Shown: positions 27,839 to 36,726, counted from the stretch's first letter. The stretch is DNA of 64,000 bases from Parashewanella tropica (GCF_004358445.1 NZ_CP037951.1:2715501-2779500); one strand, 5' to 3'. Translations and numbers: made by a program. Notes: a model not told the origin generated them from the letters alone.

Positions 27839-27877
27839 TTTAACAAATGAGATACAAGTTAGCTTCATTTTGTTAAA
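27839..27877 (+). promoter_or_regulatory. Inverted repeat before tauX
   Basis: TTTAACAAATGA and TCATTTTGTTAAA pair around a 14-base centre. It could be a terminator-like structure after the exporter gene or a regulatory site; it lacks a clean T-run. Confidence 0.4.
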
Positions 27878-27890
27878 CAAATGGAAGTCG

Positions 27891-27905
27891 GTTCAATGAT
27901 TGAAC
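27891..27905. promoter_or_regulatory. Candidate IclR-type operator before tauX
   Basis: GTTCAATGATTGAAC is a perfect palindrome with 7-base arms and a single central base, the geometry of IclR-family boxes. It lies 32 bases before the tauX ATG. Confidence 0.45.
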
Positions 27906-27936
27906 TGCATAACAATAATAATTAGGAGTCAACAAA

Positions 27937-28317
27937 ATGAATAATCAAGTCACTACTGAATTTTTAGATACCTTTTCTAAAGCTTGGAATGACCATGACA
28001 TCGAAACGCTAATGAGCTGCATGACGGACGACTGTGAGTTCCACGCTCCAGCAGGTTCAGATCTTCTTGGTGCTAGCTTCAAAGGTTATGACGACGTTAG
28101 AGCCGCATTCCAAATGGCTTGGACTAATTTCCCTGACGCTCAATGGCTAAATGCTGAACACACCATTATGGGCGACACAGCAATCACAGTTTCAACTTTC
28201 TGCGGCACGAATGCAGATGGTTCTCGTGTTGAAGCGCGTATGGTGGATGTATTCACTCTGCGTGACGGCAAGATCTTAGTTAAGAATGCTTTCCGTAAAG
28301 CTCGCCCTGCTATCTAG
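27937..28317 (+). CDS. tauX: Taurine dehydrogenase small subunit TauX (SnoaL-like)
   Basis: The 126-residue protein has a SnoaL/NTF2-like fold pattern (FSKAWNDHDIETLMSCMTDDCEFHAPAG). In Paracoccus and Rhodobacter the small subunit of taurine dehydrogenase is encoded just before the flavoprotein subunit, as here. It begins after AGGAG. Assignment rests on size, fold and position beside tauY, xsc and tauKLM. Confidence 0.75.
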   Translation: MNNQVTTEFLDTFSKAWNDHDIETLMSCMTDDCEFHAPAGSDLLGASFKGYDDVRAAFQMAWTNFPDAQWLNAEHTIMGDTAITVSTFCGTNADGSRVEARMVDVFTLRDGKILVKNAFRKARPAI

Positions 28318-28366
28318 TTACTGATCACAAAGCAGTTTTATTCAGTCAAATGAATTAAGGATGATT

Positions 28367-29806
28367 ATGAGCATTAACGTAGAAGCAACAGGCTTAAATA
28401 TAAATCCTAACATCACAACCCGGGATCCTTATAACCCACAATATGATCCCTTAGTCCACACCACTCCAGGTGAAGGTCAAGAATATGCACCGACCTACTG
28501 GATTGGTACTGCGGGAGAAGCACCGGAAGATGATGGTCCAGTAATGGGCGATATGAGTGCAGATGTTGTTATTGTTGGGTCAGGGTATACCGGTTTATGT
28601 GCTGCAATTTATTTGGCTGAACATTACGGTATTAAAGCGACGGTACTGGAAGCTAACCGCACAAGTTGGGGCTGCAGTACTCGTAATGGTGGTCAAGCTC
28701 AATGTGCATCGGGTCGTTTAAAACGCTCTCAGTGGATTGAACGCTGGGGCGAAGAAACCGCTCTTAAGATGCACCAAGAATGTCTAGATGGCATGCAAAC
28801 CTTCAAAGATCTGATTAAAGATATTGATTGTGAGCCTCAGTTTGGTGGCCACCTGTATATCGCTCATCGCGATAAAATCATGCCTACTCTAGAAAAGGAA
28901 GCCAAACTTCTCAGAACCAAGTTTAACTATGATGCGCAGATCTTAGATGCTTCAACAGTTAAAAACCTATACGTTGGCGATGCTGAAGCCGCTGGTGCAA
29001 TGCATGAACCTGAAGGCATTGGTATTCATGCTGGCAAGTTGGCTTTTGGTTATTTGAAAAAAGCGCGTGCACTTGGCGTAAAAGTTCACACTTCAAGCCC
29101 TGTTTTGGGAATTGAAACCCGTGATGGTAAACATTACCTAAGAACACCTAAAGGAACGGTTGAAGCACGTTCAGTGGGGTTAGCGACTGGTGGTTATACC
29201 TCGCAAAACTTGCACGCTCAGACTAAAAACCGTCTGCTTCCAGTTCTGTCAAACTCAATCGTTACTCGTCCGCTTACTCAAGATGAAATCGACGCTTGTA
29301 ATTTCAAGACAACTCGAGTGCTTACTGATACTCGTGTACTTCGTCATTACTATCGCCTTCTTCCTGATAATCGTGTGCAAATTGGTAGCCGTAGTGCCAT
29401 TAGTGGTCGACATGCACCTAAGGGCAAGTATCAACAATTCCTAGAAAACGATTTAGCTAAAAAATTTCCTGCTTTGAATGGTATTCAAGTTGACTATTCA
29501 TGGTGGGGATGGGTTGACGTCAGTCATGACATGATGCCCCGAATTTATCGCCCAGATCCTAAACAAACGATTTACTACGCAATGGGATACGGTGGTAATG
29601 GCGTGATGTATTCAGCGCAAGCTGGTAAGCGTCTCGCACAATGGATTGCTGGTGAAGAAACACAACTGGATTTGCCTATCTTCCAGTCTAAGTTGCCTTT
29701 TCCAAATGTCCGTGAAGTTGTTGAATCCGAAGTTTTTGCCCCTTTCAGACGTATTGGGCAGCGATTCTTGTACAACTGGTATCACCTCAAAGATGAGGTT
29801 TTGTAA
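28367..29806 (+). CDS. tauY: Taurine dehydrogenase large subunit TauY (FAD-dependent)
   Basis: This DAO-type flavoprotein of about 479 residues has the FAD-binding motif VVIVGSGYTG (about 67-76) and CSTRNGGQAQC after it, then the C-terminal DAO signature AMGYGGNGVMYSAQAG. With TauX it would oxidatively deaminate taurine to sulfoacetaldehyde, the substrate of Xsc. The ATG at 28367 has AAGGA five bases upstream; an ATG six bases earlier overlaps that site. DAO-family relatives oxidise many amines, so the taurine assignment depends on context. Confidence 0.82.
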   Translation: MSINVEATGLNINPNITTRDPYNPQYDPLVHTTPGEGQEYAPTYWIGTAGEAPEDDGPVMGDMSADVVIVGSGYTGLCAAIYLAEHYGIKATVLEANRTSWGCSTRNGGQAQCASGRLKRSQWIERWGEETALKMHQECLDGMQTFKDLIKDIDCEPQFGGHLYIAHRDKIMPTLEKEAKLLRTKFNYDAQILDASTVKNLYVGDAEAAGAMHEPEGIGIHAGKLAFGYLKKARALGVKVHTSSPVLGIETRDGKHYLRTPKGTVEARSVGLATGGYTSQNLHAQTKNRLLPVLSNSIVTRPLTQDEIDACNFKTTRVLTDTRVLRHYYRLLPDNRVQIGSRSAISGRHAPKGKYQQFLENDLAKKFPALNGIQVDYSWWGWVDVSHDMMPRIYRPDPKQTIYYAMGYGGNGVMYSAQAGKRLAQWIAGEETQLDLPIFQSKLPFPNVREVVESEVFAPFRRIGQRFLYNWYHLKDEVL

Positions 29807-29889
29807 TTGGCAAAGCTTGTGGCATGCAGTATCTGCTACCAACTTTAATAACCAATTAAAAAGATGCAAATGAAATATCTGTAAAACGT

Positions 29890-30194
29890 ATTCCAATCAG
29901 ATTAATTGCGTAAATTGAGAAAGGCATTTGGTAAGTAGCGACACAAGTTTCAAATGCTTAGGGGAAGCGAAGTTAATCATTCTAAAAGCAGTAGTGGGAT
30001 GTGTTTTGAAGCGAAGGAAAAAGGCTTAATAGCAAGGCGTGAATAGCAGTAAGTAGCCAGTCTACTTACAAGATTTACAACGTAGCTAGTAAGACTTTTA
30101 ACCAGCTTGAAAGCACATAGCTTCAAACCAAGCGAAGTGCTTTAGGTTTGAATAAGCGACCTACTGCTGTTTTTAGAATCATGGTGAATGGAAT
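29890..30194. repeat. Inverted-repeat element (family 2, copy 2)
   Basis: The ends ATTCCAATCAGATTAATT (29890) and, on the other strand from 30194, ATTCCATTCACCATGATT match at 13 of 18 positions. Internal arms also pair: AGCAGTA near 29985 with TACTGCT near 30162, and a central hairpin around 30056 (GTAAGTAG/CTACTTAC). The 414-base gap between tauY and tauK is mostly this element; no ORF is present. Confidence 0.6.
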
Positions 30195-30220
30195 TATAAA
30201 TATAACAAGAGGATACACCT

Positions 30221-31225
30221 ATGAAATTTGTAAAACGCATCGTTCTACCGTTTATTACTAGTATCAGCCTGCTTTCTGCGCCTGCTGCTTTAGCAAAAGA
30301 TTATAAAATGGCATTGGGGGATGCCGCAGGGGGAACACAGTGGGAGCTTGGTACTAAGTTCGCTGAACTGCTTGATGAAAAATCTAAAGGTAAACTCAAA
30401 GTAAACCTATTCCCAAATGGTCAGCTTGGTAACGAGCAAGATACCGTAAATAATGCGTCATTGGGGTTACTGGACTTTTCGGTTTTAGCGATTAACAACG
30501 TTACGCCTTTCTCGCCTACTGTTGGTCTACTCACTATGCCGTACGTGATTTTGAGCCCTGAAGAAGCGAAATCATTAACTCAAGGTAAAATAGGTCAAGA
30601 ATTAGTGAAGAATACTGTTCGTGATGCCAATGTACGTATTGTTGGTTGGGCATACTCTGGCTTCCGTGTTTTAACTAACTCAAAGCGTCCAATTAAGTCA
30701 CTTAAAGATCTTAAAGGTCTTGTGATCCGTGTTCCACGTAACGAGATCATGATGTCTACGTATCAAGCTTGGGGTGTAAACCCTACTCCTATGGCTTGGT
30801 CTGAAACCTTTACCGGTCTTCAACTGGGTGTTGTTGATGGTCAAGACAACCCTTACATCACTATCGATGCGATGAAGTTTAACGAAGTTCAAAAGTACGT
30901 AACCAACATCCGTTATATCTTCTCTATCGAACCACTCATTGTTAGTGAATCTGTATTCCAATCTCAAAAGCCTGAAGTTCAAGCCATGATCCTTGAAGCA
31001 GGTAAAGAAGCCACTGAGCACAGCTATAAGTTCTTGCTAGCGTCTGAAGAGAAAATCAAGAAATCTCTCATTGCAAAAGGCATGGAAATTCACACACCAG
31101 TTAATGCTGAAAAAGAGTGGATTGACCTAGCTAAGAAAAAAGTTTGGCCTAAATTTTATGACAGCATCGGCGGTAAAGCGAAGCTGGATGAAGCTCTAGC
31201 GACTCTAGGTCGTAAGGCTCATTAA
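30221..31225 (+). CDS. tauK: TRAP transporter solute-binding protein TauK (DctP family)
   Basis: The 334-residue periplasmic protein has a signal peptide cleaved near ALA-KDYKM and the DctP fold (PNGQLGNEQDTVNNASLG; the conserved Arg in LKGLVIRVPRNE that binds an acidic solute). Next to taurine dehydrogenase and xsc it is the likely taurine receptor of the TauKLM TRAP system known from Rhodobacter. A strong terminator follows, separating it from the membrane subunits. Confidence 0.82.
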   Translation: MKFVKRIVLPFITSISLLSAPAALAKDYKMALGDAAGGTQWELGTKFAELLDEKSKGKLKVNLFPNGQLGNEQDTVNNASLGLLDFSVLAINNVTPFSPTVGLLTMPYVILSPEEAKSLTQGKIGQELVKNTVRDANVRIVGWAYSGFRVLTNSKRPIKSLKDLKGLVIRVPRNEIMMSTYQAWGVNPTPMAWSETFTGLQLGVVDGQDNPYITIDAMKFNEVQKYVTNIRYIFSIEPLIVSESVFQSQKPEVQAMILEAGKEATEHSYKFLLASEEKIKKSLIAKGMEIHTPVNAEKEWIDLAKKKVWPKFYDSIGGKAKLDEALATLGRKAH

Positions 31226-31237
31226 TTTCTATATATG

Positions 31238-31264
31238 GGGACTCAACTTATTGAGTCCCTTTTT
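31238..31264 (+). terminator. Terminator/attenuator after tauK
   Basis: GGGACTCAA and TTGAGTCCC enclose a 4-base loop and are followed by a T-run. Placed inside the TRAP operon it would allow more binding protein than membrane subunits. Confidence 0.8.
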
Positions 31265-31307
31265 GTATTCATGGCGAGTGCGAATAATCGTTTTATTCGC
31301 TTGGATG

Positions 31308-31371
31308 ATACCAATCACACAAATTAAGTTGCTTTAGGTTTTTCGTCTTAAGTTAATTGGTTTGATTGGTA
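31308..31371. repeat. Short inverted repeat (family 2, copy 3)
   Basis: ATACCAATCACACAAATTAA (31308-31327) pairs with the complement of 31353-31372, TTACCAATCAAACCAATTAA. The whole unit is 64 bases and ends about 25 bases before tauL. The ends resemble the elements at 6-166 and 29890-30194. Confidence 0.55.
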
Positions 31372-31397
31372 ATAGATGTTTGATTAAGGACAAGAAT

Positions 31398-31961
31398 ATG
31401 TCTATTAAGCGTTCATTGATAAAGCATATAAATAACGTTGAAGAGTATTTATGCGCATTATTATTGGCTCTTTTTGTGTTGTTATTATTCGTGCAAATTG
31501 TTTTACGCCAATTATTTCAATATTCATTACCTTGGGGTGATGAAGTAGCCACTTATATGTTTGTATGGTTTGCTTATCTTGGGGCGGTTGTCGCGGCTAA
31601 GATGTCAGCTCATAACCGTGTAACATTCCACTTTAGTTTCTTCCCTCCAATCGTTAAAACCGTTAGCGAAACCATTGCTGATCTTCTGTGGTTAGTGTTC
31701 AACGCCTTCTTTGTTTATTTAAGTTACGACTTTGTATTCAACAAAATGAACTTATTTTGGAAATCCCAAACCACGGGTATTCCAATGAAATACTTCTACA
31801 TGATTTTGCCTATCGCTTTCACTCTGATGTCTGCCCGTATTTTATGGAACCTTTACCTCAGATTGTTTAAAGGTGTAGATGCGCTTGATCCAGAAACTGA
31901 AGAATTAAAGAACAATTCTAAAAACAACTCTCAACAAAAGATTCAAGGCGAGGTGTCGTAA
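31398..31961 (+). CDS. tauL: TRAP transporter small membrane subunit TauL (DctQ family)
   Basis: The 187-residue protein has four hydrophobic segments and the DctQ pattern LFVQIVLRQLFQYSLPWGDEVATYMFVWFAYLGA in its first half. The ATG at 31398 follows AAGGA. Its stop overlaps the tauM start (TAATG), so the two are translationally coupled. Confidence 0.85.
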   Translation: MSIKRSLIKHINNVEEYLCALLLALFVLLLFVQIVLRQLFQYSLPWGDEVATYMFVWFAYLGAVVAAKMSAHNRVTFHFSFFPPIVKTVSETIADLLWLVFNAFFVYLSYDFVFNKMNLFWKSQTTGIPMKYFYMILPIAFTLMSARILWNLYLRLFKGVDALDPETEELKNNSKNNSQQKIQGEVS

Positions 31962-33301
31962 TGGAAGCCTATCTTACTCTTATTCTTTTTGGCGGCTTTA
32001 TTTTAATGCTGATTTTAGGCGCGCCAATTACCGTTTCACTGGCTGGCGCCGCCATGGTGTCTTATCTGGTATTAGATAAAAATCCAATTGCGCTGGTTCA
32101 AATCGCATTTACTTCTGTTGGTAATTTCCCGTTAATGGCTCTGCCCGCTTTCGTTCTTGCTGGTGCATTAATGGAAGCCGCAGGGATATCAAAACGATTA
32201 GTTGATATTGCCGAGCACCTTGCTGGTCCCATCACAGGTGGTTTAGGTGCAGCGACGATTATTGCATGTGTATTCTTTGGCTCGATTTCAGGCTCAGGGC
32301 CTGCAACCACTGCTGCGGTTGGTATGTTGATGATCCCTGCTATGGTTAAGCGTCAATATGATCGCAACTATGCATCTGCAGTAACGGCTGCATCAGGTGG
32401 TTTAGGCATTTTGATCCCACCGTCAATTCCATTGGTTATTTTTGGTATTTCTTCAATGGGCTTAAAGCCACCAGCAGAAGCGATTGCACTGCACGGTCAA
32501 TTCGCCAGTGTATCTATCCCTAAGCTATTCGTTGCGAGTGTCGTTCCAGGTCTTATCATCGCAGGTAGTTTGATCACCATGAACTACTTCATCTCGAAAA
32601 AGAATGGTTATAAAGGCTTAACCGATACTTGGTCGTTCTCAGATATCGGTACCGTGATGAAAAAAGGTGTTTGGTCACTTCTTGCACCAATCCTAATTCT
32701 TGGTGGTATTTACTCAGGCATTTTCACCCCAACCGAATCGGCCATTATCGCTGTATTCTACTCGCTAGTTGTTGGTTTCTTTATCCATAAAGAGATGAAC
32801 ATTAAACAGTTGTTCAAGTCACTTTCAACTACCACTTGGATCACAGGTCGCGTACTGCTTATTTTATTCGCAGCCACGGTATTCGGTCGTCTATTAGTAG
32901 AACAACGTATTCCGGCAATGATTACGGAAAACCTGCTTAGTATTACTGACAGCATGCACCTGATTTGGCTACTGATGATCGGTTTCCTAATTTTCGTGGG
33001 CATGTTTATGGAAACCCTTGCAGCCATCATGATCATCGTTCCAGTACTGCTACCAATTATGTATATGTTAGGCGCGGATCCAACCCATGTTGGCATCGTG
33101 GTTGTGGCTGTTCTTTCTATTGGTTTTGCTACACCACCATTGGGCGAAAATATCTTTGTCGCCTCGGGTATTGGTGGCTCCAGTGTTGAGCAAATTACAT
33201 CAAGAATTCATCCATTTGTTATTGCTTCAGTTATTGGCGTCATCATCATCGCCTTCTTCCCTCAGTTGACCTTATGGTTGCCGTCGTTAGTAGGTTATTA
33301 G
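31961..33301 (+). CDS. tauM: TRAP transporter large membrane subunit TauM (DctM family)
   Basis: The 446-residue permease has about twelve to thirteen membrane segments and DctM signatures: ACVFFGSISGSGPATTAAVG and GGLGILIPPSIPLVIFG. Near the C-terminus it has ATPPLGENIFVASGI. It uses the sodium gradient to drive uptake with TauK and TauL. The taurine assignment comes from the neighbouring genes. Confidence 0.87.
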   Translation: MEAYLTLILFGGFILMLILGAPITVSLAGAAMVSYLVLDKNPIALVQIAFTSVGNFPLMALPAFVLAGALMEAAGISKRLVDIAEHLAGPITGGLGAATIIACVFFGSISGSGPATTAAVGMLMIPAMVKRQYDRNYASAVTAASGGLGILIPPSIPLVIFGISSMGLKPPAEAIALHGQFASVSIPKLFVASVVPGLIIAGSLITMNYFISKKNGYKGLTDTWSFSDIGTVMKKGVWSLLAPILILGGIYSGIFTPTESAIIAVFYSLVVGFFIHKEMNIKQLFKSLSTTTWITGRVLLILFAATVFGRLLVEQRIPAMITENLLSITDSMHLIWLLMIGFLIFVGMFMETLAAIMIIVPVLLPIMYMLGADPTHVGIVVVAVLSIGFATPPLGENIFVASGIGGSSVEQITSRIHPFVIASVIGVIIIAFFPQLTLWLPSLVGY

Positions 33302-33344
33302 GTGGGATTTCAGGCATGGTTCATTTTCAATTTAGGAGTGTGGT

Positions 33345-34226
33345 ATGAACAATAAAATAAAAGAAAGTCTATTCATTGCTGGCTTAACTTTAAGCGTGCC
33401 TGTTGCCGCTGATGCCGTAAATAAGGAGCAACAAATGTTAGCGACTCACATAGAAACCCATGAAGAATTAAGGGCAAAGAAATTACTTAATTCAGCGGTT
33501 GAACACCTTGTTAAAAATGGTGCTACTGCGGTTAAAGATTTCAACAATAAAGAAGAGTTCATCGACAACGAACTGTATGTTTTTACTTTAACCGTTGATG
33601 GAAAATTCTTATCTAGTGGCGGTTCGTCTTTAGTGCTTGTTGGTGACACCGTTTTAGATACTTTCGACATGTACGGCAAATATTTCTTTAGAGAAATGGT
33701 ACAAAAAGCCAAGCGTGATGGTGGCGGTGATGTTGAGTATCACTGGAACAATCCCATTGATCGTGTCGCCTCACCTAAAAGAACCCTATTCAAACGCGTT
33801 GGCGATATCATTGTAGCCGTTGGTTATTATCCTGTTCGTGCCAATGCTTTTCAAGCTAAGTCATTATTAGACAAAGCCACAGTTGAGTTAAAAGAAAACG
33901 TTAAACAAGCCTTGTTTAAGTTTAATAACTTAGATGGTCAATATGTTGATGGTGATTTATATATCTTCGTTGTCGACACCGACTCTAAAAAATATTTAGC
34001 ACATGCGATTAGCCGCAGTTTCGTTGGTCAAACCTATGAAGATGCACTAGATGATTCTGGTGAAGCAGCTATCTCAAAAATGCTCGATGTCGTAAAAGAC
34101 AAGTCAGAAGGTGAGATTGATTATATTTGGATTAATCCAATTACTAACCGCAAAGAAACCAAACATACTTATTTTCGTTTAGTGGATCATTATTTATTAG
34201 GGGTCGGGTTTTATAAACCTAATTAA
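33345..34226 (+). CDS. Periplasmic protein with two Cache domains
   Basis: The 293-residue protein has an N-terminal export signal and two tandem single-Cache-type domains (about 35-165 and 170-290). Each is marked by an LYVF/LYIF strand and a VEYHWNNP or IDYIWINP segment followed by V(A/G)VGYY or LGVGFY. Cache domains sense small molecules, but no transducing domain is attached. It follows tauM by 43 bases, so it is probably co-expressed with the transporter. A periplasmic taurine-binding or co-sensing role is possible but unproven. Confidence 0.75.
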   Translation: MNNKIKESLFIAGLTLSVPVAADAVNKEQQMLATHIETHEELRAKKLLNSAVEHLVKNGATAVKDFNNKEEFIDNELYVFTLTVDGKFLSSGGSSLVLVGDTVLDTFDMYGKYFFREMVQKAKRDGGGDVEYHWNNPIDRVASPKRTLFKRVGDIIVAVGYYPVRANAFQAKSLLDKATVELKENVKQALFKFNNLDGQYVDGDLYIFVVDTDSKKYLAHAISRSFVGQTYEDALDDSGEAAISKMLDVVKDKSEGEIDYIWINPITNRKETKHTYFRLVDHYLLGVGFYKPN

Positions 34227-34253
34227 TAAATATGATTTTAAATTAAAACTTAT

Positions 34254-34277
34254 CGGTGCTGAAATTATTCCAGCACC
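34254..34277 (+). terminator. Hairpin after the Cache gene
   Basis: GGTGCTG and CAGCACC form a stem with a 9-base loop, followed by an AT-rich tail without a strong T-run. Confidence 0.5.
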
Positions 34278-34441
34278 ATAAAAATACGGAGGAAGATTTA
34301 TAAATTAATTAAAAAGTCGAAAAGTCTTTAAACAATATAAATTCAACAAAAAATGATTAACGACTCTATTCTTACTTCTTTTCAATAAAGAGGTACAAGG
34401 TTCGCTGTGTCTGAGTTATTAATCAAATAAGGATAATAAAA

Positions 34442-35539
34442 ATGATGAAAAAACGAATTGCACTTCCACTGTCACTGACAGCAATGAGCCTAGCTGCTAT
34501 GGGATTCTCAACTTCTGCTTTAGCAGATCATTCTCATGGTCACACTCTTGAAAAGAAGATTGAAAAGTTAAATAAACGTATTGAGCAATTAGAAGGTAAT
34601 AAGTCTGCTTCTAAATTCAAAAATACTAAATTTACTTTATACGGTACGGTTCGTCCGACACTTCAATATAAAGCCAAAAACAGTAAAGGTGATAAAGATT
34701 GGGATTTAGGTGATGCCCTTTCTCATATGGGCGTATCGGCAGAAACTGATTTATTTGATGGCTGGACTGCAATCGCCAAAGGTGAATGGAGTATTGACCT
34801 TTCAAACAATGGTGACTTTGGTAAAGCTCGTCAGGTATATGCAGGTGTCGCAACCCCTTTTGGTACTTTCGCTTTTGGTAAACAGCGTCCTGCTGAATAC
34901 ACCTTAATTGCTGAATATGTAGATATCTTCAACCACGCATCAAGCCCATTCGCGTTTGATAGCAATGGTCCGTTCTTCGTAAATAACTTTGCGACTTATA
35001 AGCTAGTTGCAAATGACTTTACGATTATGGCAGCGGCGCAAGTAGATGGTGATAAAGATACTCACCTAATCAACACTGGTGTGGGTTACGACACGGATAA
35101 CTTACATATCGGTGTGGCTTACCTAAACCAGAATGACAGTACCAATGCTAACGGTACTGAGATTATGGGTGATAAGAAAACTATGGCTGCAACCGTAGCA
35201 TATACCTTTGAAAACGGTCTTTATTTAGCGGCGAGTTATGCTGACATTGACTATGAGTTTGATGTAAAAGGTTATGATAGAAGCGGCGGTACACTAGATA
35301 CTGCTCTCGCCTACCCTTTAAATGACGAATACAAAATCAAACTCGGTTACTTTGATTTTGATGATGGAAAGAAAGATCCATCGAGCCAAAACTATACTGG
35401 TTACAACACAACTCTAGAGTGGAATCCAGCCAACAACGTTAGACTTCACCTTGAATATCTAACAAGAGATTATGACAACCTAGGCGATGATAAAATTCTT
35501 GCCCTTGGTGTTCGTTATGACTTTAAGCTTACTTGGTAA
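34442..35539 (+). CDS. Gram-negative porin
   Basis: The 365-residue precursor has a signal peptide ending near ALA, a short His-rich stretch, a predicted coiled coil (EKKIEKLNKRIEQLEG) and a beta-barrel with alternating strands ending in an aromatic residue (YDFKLTW). The coiled coil before the barrel is common in trimeric porins of marine gammaproteobacteria. It directly follows the transport genes and may be the outer-membrane entry route for taurine; that is inferred from order. Confidence 0.85.
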   Translation: MMKKRIALPLSLTAMSLAAMGFSTSALADHSHGHTLEKKIEKLNKRIEQLEGNKSASKFKNTKFTLYGTVRPTLQYKAKNSKGDKDWDLGDALSHMGVSAETDLFDGWTAIAKGEWSIDLSNNGDFGKARQVYAGVATPFGTFAFGKQRPAEYTLIAEYVDIFNHASSPFAFDSNGPFFVNNFATYKLVANDFTIMAAAQVDGDKDTHLINTGVGYDTDNLHIGVAYLNQNDSTNANGTEIMGDKKTMAATVAYTFENGLYLAASYADIDYEFDVKGYDRSGGTLDTALAYPLNDEYKIKLGYFDFDDGKKDPSSQNYTGYNTTLEWNPANNVRLHLEYLTRDYDNLGDDKILALGVRYDFKLTW

Positions 35540-35542
35540 TGT

Positions 35543-35741
35543 TTACCTCAGCTCTGCATAAGTCAACCTCTACAGCACAGCTACTTACACGTATTTCTGT
35601 GTTAGAACAGCCCGAAATAGGCTGACTATTACGAACTGTTCTGCCTTGAACTACGAGTAATTAGCAGCACTGTAGATAAAAATTTAAGGTTGGTATTTAA
35701 AATCAGGTTGTTATTGATTTTATTATAGAGAGCTGAGGTAA
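35543..35741. repeat. Inverted-repeat element (family 3)
   Basis: TTACCTCAGCTCT (35543-35555) and AGAGCTGAGGTAA (35729-35741) are a perfect 13-base terminal inverted repeat. Inside, TCTACAG/CTGTAGA and GAACAG/CTGTTC extend it into a long imperfect hairpin. No ORF. One copy seen. Confidence 0.65.
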
Positions 35742-35754
35742 TTCTTTCTCCCTT

Positions 35755-35785
35755 GAGCGATAATCGAAAGATATCGCTCTTTTTA
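35755..35785 (+). terminator. Terminator upstream of the MBL gene
   Basis: GAGCGATA and TATCGCTC pair around ATCGAAAGA and are followed by TTTTT. It probably ends porin transcription beyond the repeat element. Confidence 0.75.
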
Positions 35786-35802
35786 TTTGTTTGGATCTCA
35801 AC

Positions 35803-36726
35803 ATGTATAAGAATTTAAAAAGCTTAGCTGTCTTAATCTCCTTCTCCCTATTATCAACCCAATCCATAGCAGCCTCTCAATGTGATAATCTGAAAGTACA
35901 AACGCTCGGTGCTGGCGGTCCTGAAGTCTCTGATGGTTTAGCGTCAGCTTCATTTCTCGTTTGGGTAAATGGCAAAGCGAAAGTCATGGTAGATGCAGGT
36001 GGTGGCAGTTCATTAAATTTTGAAAAATCTGGTGCTAAATTCACTGATATAGATGCAATGTTATTTACTCATTTGCACGTTGATCACAGTGCTGCTCTAC
36101 CCGTTTATATCAAAGCGGGTTATTTTACGAATCCTACTCAAGCGCTTAATATCTATGGGCCCACAGGATCGGGGGACTTTCCAAGTACGACTACATGGAT
36201 AAAAGGATTATTCGATAACAATCCAGCTCATGTTTACTCTTATTTAAACGACAACATCAACCAACAAAGATCAACCCAGTTTTTAGTAGATCCGCATAAT
36301 GTTAAGCCAAAAAATACTGTGTGGCATGAAAACCTAAAAGATGGAATTAAGATTTCAGCTATTAACGTAAATCACGGCCCAGTACCTGCCCTAGCGTGGC
36401 GAATTGACTACAAACAGTGCTCAGTCACCTTTAGCGGTGACATGAGTGGCACCAGTGGTAACTTACCTAAACTCGCCTATAAAACGAATTTACTGGTTGC
36501 CAATAACGCCATTCCACATGCCGCTAGCCGCATTGCCAAACGCTTGCACATGACACCAGAAACTATTGGTAAACTAGCTAATGAATCCCACGCCAAACAA
36601 CTAGCTCTTGCCCATTTTATGAATAGAACCATTAACAGAAAAAACGAGTCTGTTTCGTTCATTCAGAAGGAGTATTCTGGCAAGGTGTCTTTGGTACAAG
36701 AACTGAAGTTTATCGAGATTAAATAA
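35803..36726 (+). CDS. Exported metallo-beta-lactamase-fold hydrolase
   Basis: The 307-residue protein has a signal peptide ending near SIAA and an MBL-fold core with the metal-binding motif THLHVDHS. Later candidates are NVNHGPVPA and SGDMSG. The overall look is of the RNase Z/arylsulfatase-like branch of the MBL superfamily rather than a true beta-lactamase. The substrate is unknown. The ATG at 35803 precedes the signal peptide; an in-frame TTG at 35791 would add four residues. Confidence 0.8.
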   Translation: MYKNLKSLAVLISFSLLSTQSIAASQCDNLKVQTLGAGGPEVSDGLASASFLVWVNGKAKVMVDAGGGSSLNFEKSGAKFTDIDAMLFTHLHVDHSAALPVYIKAGYFTNPTQALNIYGPTGSGDFPSTTTWIKGLFDNNPAHVYSYLNDNINQQRSTQFLVDPHNVKPKNTVWHENLKDGIKISAINVNHGPVPALAWRIDYKQCSVTFSGDMSGTSGNLPKLAYKTNLLVANNAIPHAASRIAKRLHMTPETIGKLANESHAKQLALAHFMNRTINRKNESVSFIQKEYSGKVSLVQELKFIEIK

